Assembly (NCBI GenBank): GCA_963691885.1
Contig: OY829843.1
Span: 4,712,001 to 4,776,000, forward strand
Source: G963691885 sp963691885
Lineage (GTDB): Bacteria > Pseudomonadota > Alphaproteobacteria > UBA8366 > Aestuariispiraceae
DNA length: 64,000 nucleotides
Direction: 5' to 3'
Both the position numbers and the translations under genes were made by a program. Positions within the stretch are counted from its first letter, which is position 1. The number at the start of each line of letters is the position of its first letter. The notes under the pieces are model-generated. The model saw only the letters and a program-made list of their open reading frames with translations, made no database searches and was not told where the DNA came from. Of the stretch, positions 1 to 8,655 are shown piece by piece.

Positions 1-465
1 ATCGCCGCCAGTATCGCCGGACTGGCCGCATTGCTGCACGCCAGTGCGCTGGCCTTTGAAGTCATCAAGTATCTGGGCACGGCCTATTTGTTCTACATGG
101 CCTGGGGCATCTTGCGCGACGGAAGCGCGCTGGACATCAAAGAAAACACAACGCCTATTCCGGCCCATAAGATCATTCTCAACGGGTTCTTGTTGAACAT
201 TCTCAACCCGAAACTGTCGCTGTTTTTTCTGGCCTTCCTGCCACAGTTTGTGCCGGCGGGAACCCAGAACCCGACGGGATTCATGCTGCTACTGGCGGTA
301 ATCTTCATGGGTATGACATTCATTGTGTTTGTGGGCTATGGCGCTTTTGCCGCGACCACAAGGCATTATGTTGTCACCAGACCAAAAGCGGTCTTGTGGC
401 TGAAACGAAGCTTCGCCGGTGCGTTTGGCCTGCTGGGTCTTCGCCTCGCCCTGACGGAGCAGTGA
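1..465 (+). CDS. LysE/RhtB-family amino-acid exporter (3' part only)
   Basis: This is the C-terminal 154 residues of an inner-membrane exporter of the LysE/RhtB family, which pumps amino acids or small metabolites out of the cell. The reading frame is open to base 1, so the true start lies outside the window. Visible hydrophobic helices and the family-typical segment NGFLLNILNPKLSLFFLAFLP (residues about 58 to 78, the start of a conserved helix following Asn-Pro) support the call. Full-length members have about 200 residues. The substrate cannot be told from sequence. The stop is two bases before the next ATG, so the lipoprotein gene downstream is probably co-transcribed. Confidence 0.85.
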   Translation: MAASIAGLAALLHASALAFEVIKYLGTAYLFYMAWGILRDGSALDIKENTTPIPAHKIILNGFLLNILNPKLSLFFLAFLPQFVPAGTQNPTGFMLLLAVIFMGMTFIVFVGYGAFAATTRHYVVTRPKAVLWLKRSFAGAFGLLGLRLALTEQ

Positions 466-467
466 GA

Positions 468-1043
468 ATGATCCGCTGTTCCCATATAGCGTGGCTGATC
501 GTCGGCCTGGGTCTTGTGACGGGGTGTAGCCTGGACGCCCCTTCGCCAAACACCCCAGCGCCCACCCAACAAAGCCCCGTCGCAACCGCACCACAGCCGG
601 TTGGTGACGAGAGCCTTTCAAAGGAACCGCTCTCTGTTCAGGACGTTGCACCCGTTCAGCAACGACAATTACGGGACCCGGATGATCCACGCGAGTTTGC
701 GCCGCTGAATGCGGTGCGCCTTGCCTTTATCTGGTACGACCTGCCCCTGTTGCAGGGTCAGGATTTTGTAGGAACCCGGGTCCTGCTGAGTAAGCAGGGC
801 ACCGCAACCCAGATGTCCTTTACCCTGCCACCCATCAACACAACCTGTGACGGAACGATCCGGTTTCTGCCCAAGGCCGCAAACGGCCTTATCGGCGGCG
901 ATTGGGAAATAACATGCTCAAACAATCGAACGATACGCGGCATTCTGGTGCCGGTTGCCGGGCAACGTGCCATCAACGGCCAGGGCCAGGATGACCAGGA
1001 TCGCAGCGTGATCTTTTCCATCGATATCAACGAAGAACAGTAA
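468..1043 (+). CDS. Putative lipoprotein of unknown function
   Basis: A 191-residue protein that I do not recognise as a named family. It begins with a short basic end, a hydrophobic helix and a lipobox VTGC with the lipidated Cys at residue 20, so it should be anchored to a membrane on the periplasmic side. A Pro/Thr/Gln-rich linker (about 24 to 55) precedes a compact C-terminal domain of about 115 residues containing two Cys that could form a disulfide (in TTCDGT and ITCSNN). The ATG at 468 was chosen over an in-frame upstream start because it places the signal peptide correctly. It follows the exporter gene by two bases. Confidence 0.7.
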   Translation: MIRCSHIAWLIVGLGLVTGCSLDAPSPNTPAPTQQSPVATAPQPVGDESLSKEPLSVQDVAPVQQRQLRDPDDPREFAPLNAVRLAFIWYDLPLLQGQDFVGTRVLLSKQGTATQMSFTLPPINTTCDGTIRFLPKAANGLIGGDWEITCSNNRTIRGILVPVAGQRAINGQGQDDQDRSVIFSIDINEEQ

Positions 1044-1076
1044 CCGCACTCCAGCCCCAGAAAGCGACAATACGCC

Positions 1077-2279
1077 ATGACGCTTGCCTCCATGCCGCAA
1101 AATACTGTGCAGGATCATCAATCGAGAACTGCTGAAATTGGGCCGTTTCCGGACGATCTTTCCCAAGTAATGTCCGTGGCGATGGCGGATGCTGCCCGCG
1201 AAGAAATTCAGTCCTGGCCAAGTTACAAGGCGTCGCCCCTTCGCGACCTCGCGCCGCTTGCACAGGCTCTGAACCTGGGGGCGATCTTTTACAAGGATGA
1301 GAGCGAGCGACTGGGCCTCGGCAGTTTTAAGGCGCTCGGCGGGTCCTATGCGGTGCTGACCGTTGCCGCCGACTTTCTGGAGAAGAAAACCGGCACAAGG
1401 CCGGCACTGTCAGACATCCGAACAGGCAAGTTTGCTGATACCCTGTCCCAATTGACCGTTACAACAGCGACCGATGGCAATCACGGCCGGTCCGTCGCCT
1501 GGGGCGCGCAGATGGCCGGGTGTCCCTGCACTATCTTTATCCATGCTGAGGTCAGCGAGGGGCGAAAGACAGCGATGGAGGCCTTTGGCGCGACAGTCAC
1601 CCGTGTTGACGGAGATTACGACTTCTCCCTTACCGAATGCGCGAATGCTGCCGAGAAAGGGGGCTGGACCATCGTGTCCGACACATCTTACGAGGGGTAT
1701 ATGGAGATCCCGCGCCAGGTTATGGCGGGATACAGCGTGATGGCAACCGAGGCCGCCGCACAGGTAAGCCAACCCCCGACCCATGTGTTTACTCAGGCCG
1801 GCGTCGGTGGCCTGGCCGCTGCGGTCTGCGCCCGTTTCTGGCAAATCTGGGGCGAAGACAGACCGCAATTCGTCATCGTCGAACCGGAACGCGCCGCCTG
1901 TGTCTTAGAGAGCGCCAGACAGGACAAACCGATGCTGGTGACGATTGAGGAAGAGACCATTATGGCCGGGCTGTCCTGCGGTGAAATATCCCTGTTGGCC
2001 TGGGATGTTCTTTCCCGTGGGGCCAGCCACTTCATCAGTCTGGATGAAGCCGGCGTGAAACCGGCCATGCGGGCCCTTGCCGCAGGCGACTGGTCATCTG
2101 ACGCCATCACGGCTGGGGAAAGCGCGGTACCGGGACTGGTTGGCGCCATCGCCTGCGCCCGTGATCCTGGACTGCGCGAGAAGATCGGCCTTGGGCCCGA
2201 AAGCCGTGTGCTGGTGTTTGGCTGTGAGGGGGCGACCGATCCAGCCATCTACAACGCGATTATCGCCGGGGACGATTAA
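1077..2279 (+). CDS. dpaL: Diaminopropionate ammonia-lyase
   Basis: A fold-type II PLP enzyme of 400 residues expected to convert 2,3-diaminopropionate to pyruvate and two ammonia. The PLP lysine is K85 in SFKALGG, which is the diaminopropionate ammonia-lyase version of the motif. The Asn-containing phosphate/cofactor loop TDGNHG is at 132-137 and the Gly loop GVGGL at 242-246. Length matches the family (about 400). It is followed after two bases by the M24 peptidase gene, so the two are probably one operon. A related function on another diamino or beta-substituted amino acid cannot be excluded. Confidence 0.88.
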   Translation: MTLASMPQNTVQDHQSRTAEIGPFPDDLSQVMSVAMADAAREEIQSWPSYKASPLRDLAPLAQALNLGAIFYKDESERLGLGSFKALGGSYAVLTVAADFLEKKTGTRPALSDIRTGKFADTLSQLTVTTATDGNHGRSVAWGAQMAGCPCTIFIHAEVSEGRKTAMEAFGATVTRVDGDYDFSLTECANAAEKGGWTIVSDTSYEGYMEIPRQVMAGYSVMATEAAAQVSQPPTHVFTQAGVGGLAAAVCARFWQIWGEDRPQFVIVEPERAACVLESARQDKPMLVTIEEETIMAGLSCGEISLLAWDVLSRGASHFISLDEAGVKPAMRALAAGDWSSDAITAGESAVPGLVGAIACARDPGLREKIGLGPESRVLVFGCEGATDPAIYNAIIAGDD

Positions 2280-2281
2280 AG

Positions 2282-3463
2282 ATGACCCTGCCCCGAAGAG
2301 CGCCCCCGCAGCGCGGCTTTCCCGATGCCGAATTCGCCGAACGTACCCGAAAGGCTCAGGCATTGATGGACCGCGGCGAGCTGACTGCCCTGTTGCTGAC
2401 GACAGAACCCGAGATCCGGTATTTTACCGGTTACCTGACTCAGTTCTGGCAGAGCCCTACCCGCCCCTGGTTCTTGATCCTACCCTCCAGCGGCAAACCC
2501 ATTGCGGTCATCCCGGCCATTGGTGCTGAGTGCATGGGCCGTACATGGATCGATGATATCCGGACCTGGTCGTCCCCGGCGCCGGAGGATGAGGGCGTTT
2601 CTTTACTGGCAGAAGCGCTACACGAGCTTCTCGGTAGCGGTGACACACTGGGCCTTATGCAGGGGCCGGAAACCCATCTGCGCATGCCCCTTTCTGACTT
2701 TGAAAGATTGCAATCCCGCCTTCAGGGCATTGCCACCGCAGATGCAACCCCAATCATTCGCTCCCTCCGCATGGTGAAATCCGCAGGGGAGATTGAGAAA
2801 ATATCCTATGCATGCGCCTGTGCATCTGATGTGTTTGAAGCTCTGCCAGACCTGATCCACGCTGGCATGCCGGTCGACGAGGTCTTCAGAAATTTCAAAA
2901 TCGCGAGCCTGCAGGCCGGTATCGACGATGTTTCTTATCTGGTTGGTGGTGCCGGTTCAGGCGGCTATGGCGACATTATCTCGCCCCCGTCCAATCAACC
3001 GCTGGCAATGGGTGATATCCTGATCCTCGACACGGGCTGTATCTTCGACGGCTATTTCTGCGACTTTGACCGAAACTATGCAATCGGCGCGGCAGATGAT
3101 GCATCCATAGCGGCGCATGCCTGTGTTTATGACGCGACAGAGGCGGGATTTGCCGCCGCCAAACCCGGCAACACCACCACGGACATTTTCAACGCCATGC
3201 AGCAGGTCATGGAACGCGGTGGTGCCCTTGGCAATGATGTCGGACGGCTGGGCCATGGGCTGGGCATGCAATTGACAGAATGGCCCTCTAACACCGCAAC
3301 CGATCAAACAGTGATCGAACCCGGCATGGTTCTGACCCTGGAACCCGGCATGGGTTACGGCGATGGCAAGGTTATGGTCCATGAAGAAAACATCGTCATT
3401 GAAGAGACAGGCGCCAGATGGTTAAGCCGTCGGGCCCCACCAAAAATGCCCGTCATCACCTAA
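2282..3463 (+). CDS. M24-family metallopeptidase (Xaa-Pro peptidase / creatinase fold)
   Basis: A 393-residue cytoplasmic pita-bread hydrolase. It has an N-terminal creatinase-type domain (about 15-160) and a catalytic M24 domain (about 170-385). All five expected metal ligands are visible: D250 in ILDTG, D261 in CDFDR, H325 in GHGLG, E354 in TLEPG and E368 in VHEEN. Members cleave Xaa-Pro peptides or hydrolyse amidinic or cyclic amides such as creatine and ectoine. Its coupling to diaminopropionate ammonia-lyase suggests that it releases an amino acid for that enzyme, which is an inference. DoeA-like ectoine hydrolase is possible, but no other ectoine gene is nearby. Confidence 0.85.
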   Translation: MTLPRRAPPQRGFPDAEFAERTRKAQALMDRGELTALLLTTEPEIRYFTGYLTQFWQSPTRPWFLILPSSGKPIAVIPAIGAECMGRTWIDDIRTWSSPAPEDEGVSLLAEALHELLGSGDTLGLMQGPETHLRMPLSDFERLQSRLQGIATADATPIIRSLRMVKSAGEIEKISYACACASDVFEALPDLIHAGMPVDEVFRNFKIASLQAGIDDVSYLVGGAGSGGYGDIISPPSNQPLAMGDILILDTGCIFDGYFCDFDRNYAIGAADDASIAAHACVYDATEAGFAAAKPGNTTTDIFNAMQQVMERGGALGNDVGRLGHGLGMQLTEWPSNTATDQTVIEPGMVLTLEPGMGYGDGKVMVHEENIVIEETGARWLSRRAPPKMPVIT

Positions 3464-3510
3464 AACCTTTGGCGGATAGTCAATAGGGGTCAGATGGTCT
3501 ATTCAGGACC

Positions 3511-4425
3511 ATGAGCCGTATCGCCCCCTCCTTTGGACTTGCCGTTGTCGTCAGCCTGATCGCGCTGTTGCTGTTCGATTTCATGGGGCTGATCATCAAA
3601 TATCTGGCACCACGTTATTCTGCGGCTGAGCTTTCCACCTATCGAAATTTTCTAGGAATTCTGCCCGGCATCATCGTTCTGTATCTCTCTTCTGCCTGGC
3701 ATCAGAACGGCCGGATCATGCGCATCCGGCAATGGCCCCTGGCCATTGCACGCGGCCTCTGCATCACCTTTGCCCAGTTCATGTTCTATATCGCCCTGGG
3801 GCTTATGGACTTCGCAACCGCCGCCACGATTGGCTATGCATCCGCCCTCTTCACCACCGCTTTCGCCGTCCCGATACTGGGCGAAAAGGTTGGTTTGGTG
3901 CGGTGGAGTGCCGTTATGGTCGGGTTTGCGGGTGTGGTCATGGTCATGAAACCGGGCACCGACGCCTTCACCTGGATCGCAGTTCTGCCCGCCGGGGCAG
4001 CCGCCCTTTACGCGCTGACCGCCGTTCTGGCCAGAAGGGTGGACGACGATGTGCCAAGCCCGCTCCTCAATCTATATGCCAGTCTATCTGCGGCCGTCGG
4101 CAGCCTGATCCTGACACTGTCGACGACCGGATTTACCCCGATCCAAAGCGGTGAAGACGCCCTGTGGCTGATCACGATGGGCGTTTTTGGGGGAACAGCC
4201 GCTTTAACACTGGTAATCGCCTATCGCATGACGGAGCCCAGCAACCTGGCCCCGTTCAGTTATTTCGGAATTCCGCTGGCGCTGCTTCTGGGCTGGATCT
4301 TTTTTGACGAAGCCCCACTGGACGACATCCTGCCCGGTGGCATTTTGATTGTTGGCGCCGGGCTGATGATCATCTGGCGTGAACGCAACCTGAAGAAGCG
4401 CAGGGCCTCAGAGGGGCTGCGGTAA
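3511..4425 (+). CDS. EamA/DMT-family transporter
   Basis: A 304-residue integral inner-membrane protein with about ten hydrophobic helices arranged as two EamA repeats (about 10-145 and 155-290), the usual size and layout of drug/metabolite transporters. The C-terminal end is basic (RERNLKKRR), consistent with a cytoplasmic tail. It lies 47 bases after the peptidase gene on the same strand and may export or import a product of that pathway, although substrate cannot be inferred. Its 3' end overlaps the convergent Ldh-family gene by 18 bases. Confidence 0.85.
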   Translation: MSRIAPSFGLAVVVSLIALLLFDFMGLIIKYLAPRYSAAELSTYRNFLGILPGIIVLYLSSAWHQNGRIMRIRQWPLAIARGLCITFAQFMFYIALGLMDFATAATIGYASALFTTAFAVPILGEKVGLVRWSAVMVGFAGVVMVMKPGTDAFTWIAVLPAGAAALYALTAVLARRVDDDVPSPLLNLYASLSAAVGSLILTLSTTGFTPIQSGEDALWLITMGVFGGTAALTLVIAYRMTEPSNLAPFSYFGIPLALLLGWIFFDEAPLDDILPGGILIVGAGLMIIWRERNLKKRRASEGLR

Positions 4426-5484
4426 CGCGACGCCGTGTTTCTCAGCCCAGCTCTCCAGTTGCGGCATGATACCGGGAAAAAGCGGGACGCCATTTTCGAG
4501 TGCCGCCCGTTTCCTCGCCAGCGCACCGTCACCCGGCAACCGGGCGGGAGGGTTACCCTCTGCCACACGGGCACCACGCACAGTGTTCGAGAGATGCCCC
4601 GTCTCATTCAAAAAGCTGTCGGTTCCACCAAAGGCATCCGGGTCCAGCACCAGCACAAAGACCGAGGCCCCGTGCTGATCTGGACCATCGGCCCGACCGA
4701 ACCCTGCCAACCCGCTTGTCATTGCCTCCACCATCAGGGCAAGACCTGTTCCCTTATGTCCTGCATCCATGCCCCCAAGGGGTAAGAGCGCCCCTGGTGG
4801 ATCATCCTGCAGAACGGCCGGGTCATCTGTCACATTACCCTTGGCATCCGTCAGCCATTTACCGGAAAGCCGACCGCCTGCACCAATCATGCGGTTCGAC
4901 ATGCCAAGGGTCGTGATCGAGGCCGAGATATCGATCAGAACCGGGTCGCCACCCCCATTTTCCCCAACCGGATACCCAACCGCGATCGGGTTGGGCGTAT
5001 AGCATTGCTCAACCGCGCCAAAAGGGGCGACACCTTTGGCTGAGGGATCGGAACTGAGCAGGACAACCATCTTCCCAGCCTCCGTCACCTTGGGCAGGAA
5101 GGTCGCCAGACAGGCAATGTGATGGGATCGACGGATTGTAACAGCCCCCATGCCAAAGGAATCCGCCCGCTCCATGGCTTCCTCGATCGCACAATGGGTC
5201 AACCAGACACCGGAAAGATATTGCCCGTCCCAGGTCAGACACGGTCCCCGGTCTTGCAGGACCTGTGGCTCACCCAGCGCGGGCATTTTCCCGATTTCAA
5301 GCTGGTTGAGGTAATTTGCCGCCAGGTTCAGGCCATGGGTGTCATGGCCCATCAAATCAGCCTCAACCAGGTAATGCGCAACGATTTCGGCGCGTTCGCT
5401 AGGAAGTCCCGTCTTGTGAAACAGCACCTTCGCAAACTCCGCCAACTCCGCAGCGTCATAACGCGCCCGATCATTGCTCTGCAT
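4408..5484 (-). CDS. Ldh-family NAD(P)H-dependent oxidoreductase
   Basis: A 358-residue cytoplasmic dehydrogenase of the malate/L-lactate/ureidoglycolate dehydrogenase superfamily (not related to classical LDH). Members reduce 2-oxo acids or delta-1-piperideine/pyrroline-2-carboxylates, or oxidise ureidoglycolate. Family-typical stretches are the N-terminal YDAAELAEFAKVLF, the GHDTHGLNL substrate-binding region (about 52-60), the SHHIA active-site segment (about 120), and the C-terminal DAGHKGTGLALM nucleotide-binding helix. It starts at an ATG and is convergent with the EamA gene (18-base overlap). The precise substrate is unknown; a 2-oxo acid or imine from neighbouring amino-acid catabolism is plausible. 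Confidence 0.85.
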   Translation of the reverse strand: MQSNDRARYDAAELAEFAKVLFHKTGLPSERAEIVAHYLVEADLMGHDTHGLNLAANYLNQLEIGKMPALGEPQVLQDRGPCLTWDGQYLSGVWLTHCAIEEAMERADSFGMGAVTIRRSHHIACLATFLPKVTEAGKMVVLLSSDPSAKGVAPFGAVEQCYTPNPIAVGYPVGENGGGDPVLIDISASITTLGMSNRMIGAGGRLSGKWLTDAKGNVTDDPAVLQDDPPGALLPLGGMDAGHKGTGLALMVEAMTSGLAGFGRADGPDQHGASVFVLVLDPDAFGGTDSFLNETGHLSNTVRGARVAEGNPPARLPGDGALARKRAALENGVPLFPGIMPQLESWAEKHGVALPQPL

Positions 5485-5632
5485 CTCGATCCCCTCATCT
5501 TTTAAAAAACCTTGGCGAGTTAAACTGATTTACAGGGTAAGGACCAGCTTTCCTAAAACATCAAAACGGCGTACCTTAACGAAGCCCAAAATCAAAAACG
5601 CTGAGAACCAGGGCGGCAGAAGGGGAAGAGAA

Positions 5633-6472
5633 ATGCCAGAAGGATTGCAGAAGACAGATGGTTCGTATCGTCTGAGTAAGGCGGAAATCGAGCGCTATCA
5701 CAATGACGGCTACGTCATTCCCGACTTTCAACTGCCACAAGAAACGCTGGATGCCATGCGAGCGGCATTTGACGCACTGACCGCAGCCAACCCGCACTTG
5801 GCCGCAGACAATATGCTTTGCCCGCATCTCGCCGATGCCGGTGTTCAGGATCTAAAGGGTAATCGGATCTGGCTGGATTTTGCGGCAATACCATCCGTTC
5901 TGGACATGGTTGAACAGCTGATTGGCCCGAATTTCCTGCTATGGGGAACAACCGTTTTTGGCAAACCTGCGTTTTCCGGCAAGGAAGTCCCCATGCATCA
6001 GGATGGGGAATATTGGCCGATCCGCCCGCTGGCGACCTGTTCCGCCTGGATTGCGTTGGATGATACGAGTCCGGAAAACGGATGCCTGCGCGTCATTCCC
6101 GGCTCTCACAAAGACAAGCGGCTGCGCAAACATCATCAGGATGACGGCGATCACCTTGTCCTAAACCAGGCTTTGAACGCCGACGAATACCACGAAGACG
6201 AGCTCGCTGACATCTGCCTGAAGGCCGGACAGGTGTCTTTCCATGATGTCTATATCGTACATGGATCAAAACCGAATAACTCGCCCAACCGTCGGGCGGG
6301 TTTCGTCTGCCGCTATATGCCGACGACCTCGCATTTTGATCATGAACTGGGCAAAACGTTCCAGAAGAAGACTGGTCTGGTGGATTTTGCGACCCGACGT
6401 GTCATCCAGATGCGGGGCGGCGATCCAAGCGGCAAAAACGATTTCTCAATCGGAATGCCAAAGAGCAAATAG
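5633..6472 (+). CDS. Phytanoyl-CoA dioxygenase (PhyH) family protein
   Basis: A 279-residue Fe(II)/2-oxoglutarate-dependent oxygenase. The metal triad is visible as H122 and D124 in MHQDGEYW and H210 in YIVHGS, with the 2-oxoglutarate-binding Arg near 220-221 (NRRAGF). The ATG at 5633 was preferred to an upstream in-frame start because it has a purine-rich ribosome site (AGGGGAAGAG) and a normal PhyH N-terminus. It is divergent from the Ldh-family gene and followed by a convergent SnoaL-like gene. The family hydroxylates small molecules of many kinds, including ectoine and various lipids and metabolites. The ectoine hydroxylase signature is not evident. Confidence 0.85.
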   Translation: MPEGLQKTDGSYRLSKAEIERYHNDGYVIPDFQLPQETLDAMRAAFDALTAANPHLAADNMLCPHLADAGVQDLKGNRIWLDFAAIPSVLDMVEQLIGPNFLLWGTTVFGKPAFSGKEVPMHQDGEYWPIRPLATCSAWIALDDTSPENGCLRVIPGSHKDKRLRKHHQDDGDHLVLNQALNADEYHEDELADICLKAGQVSFHDVYIVHGSKPNNSPNRRAGFVCRYMPTTSHFDHELGKTFQKKTGLVDFATRRVIQMRGGDPSGKNDFSIGMPKSK

Positions 6473-6481
6473 GCCCGTCAC

Positions 6482-6976
6482 TCAGTTCTTCTCACCCTGA
6501 TCCATGAAGCCGGGATTCATCACGCGAGGGTTGCCCTCGGTCCAGTGAATATTCTGCGTAATATGCGAAATGCGCCAGATGCCGGACGCATCGCGCTTCA
6601 GCGTCATATCGTAATAGCCATAGAGGTCATAACGGTTTTCCGCCGGATTATCAGACAAATACCGGTGATGCAGGCCAGTCATATTCGACCAGCATTCCGC
6701 CCCATCGCCCTTCAGAGTCACCTTGTGGTTTGAACTGATATGCTGGCATTCCTGGCCGGTCACCGCCCGCTGCGCCAGTTTTACATATTCTTCACGCGGG
6801 CCCGCATAAGGGGGTTTTTGCGTGTGTTTTGAATAATCAAAAGACATGGGATCGGTGAAGCAGTCCGCAAACAGGTCCCAGTCCTGAAGATCCAGCATCC
6901 GACAGAATTCGATCACCCGATCGATCACTGCCTGTCGATCCAGCATTTGGGAGAGAATTCTATCGGTGTCGGACAT
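6482..6976 (-). CDS. SnoaL-like / NTF2-fold protein
   Basis: A 164-residue protein with the cone-shaped NTF2/SnoaL fold pattern: an N-terminal helix (ILSQMLDRQAVIDRVIEF), a following WDLFADCFTDPM helix, and a C-terminal set of beta strands ending in the IWRISHITQNIHW segment. Such proteins act as small isomerases, dehydratases or dioxygenase small subunits, or as binding proteins. No large oxygenase subunit is adjacent, so I call it by fold only. The neighbouring PhyH gene is convergent (9 bases between stops), so they share location but not a transcript. Confidence 0.75.
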   Translation of the reverse strand: MSDTDRILSQMLDRQAVIDRVIEFCRMLDLQDWDLFADCFTDPMSFDYSKHTQKPPYAGPREEYVKLAQRAVTGQECQHISSNHKVTLKGDGAECWSNMTGLHHRYLSDNPAENRYDLYGYYDMTLKRDASGIWRISHITQNIHWTEGNPRVMNPGFMDQGEKN

Positions 6977-7043
6977 TCCATGTTCCCTTTAAATGCACGG
7001 GTGTCGAGAGGCACAGGCGGGTCATGCGCAACCCAGTTGCAAA

Positions 7044-7535
7044 TCAGGACGCTTCCCGCATCAGATTGCCTTTGCGGCGCGCCCAGTCCCGTTCCTTGAT
7101 CGTCTCGCGCTTGTCGATCTCGCGCTTACCTTTTGCCAGGCCCAGTTGCAGTTTGCAGAGACCACGCTTGTTGAAATAGATGCTGACTGGGATCAGCGTC
7201 ATGCCATCACGTTTGATCGCACCGATTAGCTTGTCCCTCTCCCGCTTGTGCAGCAGCAGTTTTCGGATCCGTTTTGGTTCATGCTGAAAGGCTTTTGGCG
7301 CATTAGGGTATTCGGCGATTTGAACGTTGAACAGATGGATATCGCCATCCTTCAACCCTGCATGGGATTCGTTCAGACTGGCGCCGTTATGACGCAGGGA
7401 TTTAACCTCGGTGCCGGTCAGAACAATCCCGGCCTCAATACTGGACTGGATGTCATAATCGTACCGGGCGCGGCGATTGATGGCGATTGTCCCGTCACCA
7501 AGATCCTTCTTGTTTTTCTTGTTCTTGCCGCTCAT
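7044..7535 (-). CDS. smpB: SsrA-binding protein SmpB
   Basis: A 163-residue OB-fold RNA-binding protein that partners tmRNA in trans-translation and ribosome rescue. Conserved blocks seen are IAINRRARYDY at the start, GIVLTGTEVKSLRHNGASL (about 35-53), KRDGMTLIPVSIYF, KRGLCKLQLGLAKGKREIDKRE and the basic C-terminal helix ending in DWARRKGNLMREAS that enters the ribosomal mRNA channel. Length is normal. The gene starts four bases after the dapA stop and so sits in a dapA-smpB operon, an arrangement common in Alphaproteobacteria. The ssrA RNA gene is not in this window. Confidence 0.97.
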   Translation of the reverse strand: MSGKNKKNKKDLGDGTIAINRRARYDYDIQSSIEAGIVLTGTEVKSLRHNGASLNESHAGLKDGDIHLFNVQIAEYPNAPKAFQHEPKRIRKLLLHKRERDKLIGAIKRDGMTLIPVSIYFNKRGLCKLQLGLAKGKREIDKRETIKERDWARRKGNLMREAS

Positions 7536-7539
7536 CGCT

Positions 7540-8430
7540 TCAAGGCAGAAGCCCTGCCCCCTTCATCGCGCTTTCGACCCGCTGCTTGCTCGCGTCGTCA
7601 ATATCGACCAGAGGCAAACGGGCTTTTGCACGCGCTTTTCCAATCAGGCTGGCCCCATACTTTACGGGGCCCGGCGAGGCCTCACAGAACATTGCACCAT
7701 GCACCGGCATCAACTGATCGCGGACCTGGGCGAAACGATCCATCGCCCCCTGTTGCCATGCCTCATGCAGATCAGCACAGAGGCGCGGTGCAATATTGGA
7801 AGTGACCGAGATACAGCCGTGACCACCCTGCCCCAGGAAAGCACCGATTGTACCGTCTTCGCCTGAAAGCTGGCAGAAATCTTCCCCAATGGCATTGCGA
7901 GTCAGTACAGGACGATTGAGGTCGTTGGTCGCGTCTTTGACGCCCACAAAACTTGGATAGTCCTTTACCAGCCTGGCCATGGTCTCAACCGACATATCAA
8001 TGATCGAGCGGCCCGGGATGTTGTAGATGATGATCGGAATGTCCACAGCCTCGGCAATGGCAGCGTAATGCGCATACAAACCGGCCTGTGTCGGCTTGTT
8101 GTAGTACGGGGTGACAATCAGGGCTGCATCTGAACCGGCCTCTTTGGCGTGTTTCGTCAGATGAATGGCCTCTGCCGTGTTGTTTGAACCCGCACCGGCA
8201 ATGACCCAGGCGCGACCGGCCGCTGCCTCGATTGTGAGGTCAACAACGCGCTCATGCTCTTCATGGCTCAGGGTGGGCGATTCACCGGTCGTTCCAACAG
8301 GGATGACGCCCTTCGTGCCTTGCTCTATCTGCCACTCGACAAAAGCCTGCAACCCCTTCTCATCGATCGAACCATCTTCGTTCATGGGTGTGATCAAAGC
8401 GGTCATAGAGCCGTTAAACATGGTCGCCAT
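7540..8430 (-). CDS. dapA: 4-hydroxy-tetrahydrodipicolinate synthase
   Basis: A 296-residue aldolase-fold enzyme that condenses pyruvate with aspartate semialdehyde in lysine and diaminopimelate synthesis. The Schiff-base lysine is K165 in GVKDA, the catalytic Tyr is Y136 in YNIPGR with R141, and the Thr pair T47-T48 lies in GTTGE. The start at 8430 was chosen because AGGAG lies eight bases upstream and the protein then begins MATMFNGSM, matching the family; a longer frame to 8463 has no such support. It is followed by smpB and diverges from the lytic transglycosylase gene. Confidence 0.96.
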   Translation of the reverse strand: MATMFNGSMTALITPMNEDGSIDEKGLQAFVEWQIEQGTKGVIPVGTTGESPTLSHEEHERVVDLTIEAAAGRAWVIAGAGSNNTAEAIHLTKHAKEAGSDAALIVTPYYNKPTQAGLYAHYAAIAEAVDIPIIIYNIPGRSIIDMSVETMARLVKDYPSFVGVKDATNDLNRPVLTRNAIGEDFCQLSGEDGTIGAFLGQGGHGCISVTSNIAPRLCADLHEAWQQGAMDRFAQVRDQLMPVHGAMFCEASPGPVKYGASLIGKARAKARLPLVDIDDASKQRVESAMKGAGLLP

Positions 8431-8655
8431 GGGGCGCACTCCTGCGGTATTTTTATGGGCCAATCAGTGTCTTATTGACGATTACATGGCAATCGCCGAC
8501 AATTTGCGCGGACATTATCCTTTAAGGCAAGGCACGACAAGTACCGCATCGTCACTTGTAAAATGGCACAATGTCACCGTTTTCTAATACTATATGGATC
8601 GTCGGATTCAGACCGCAAGGGTCGGTGTAACCAGCAATGTGAGTGGCTTTTCACC

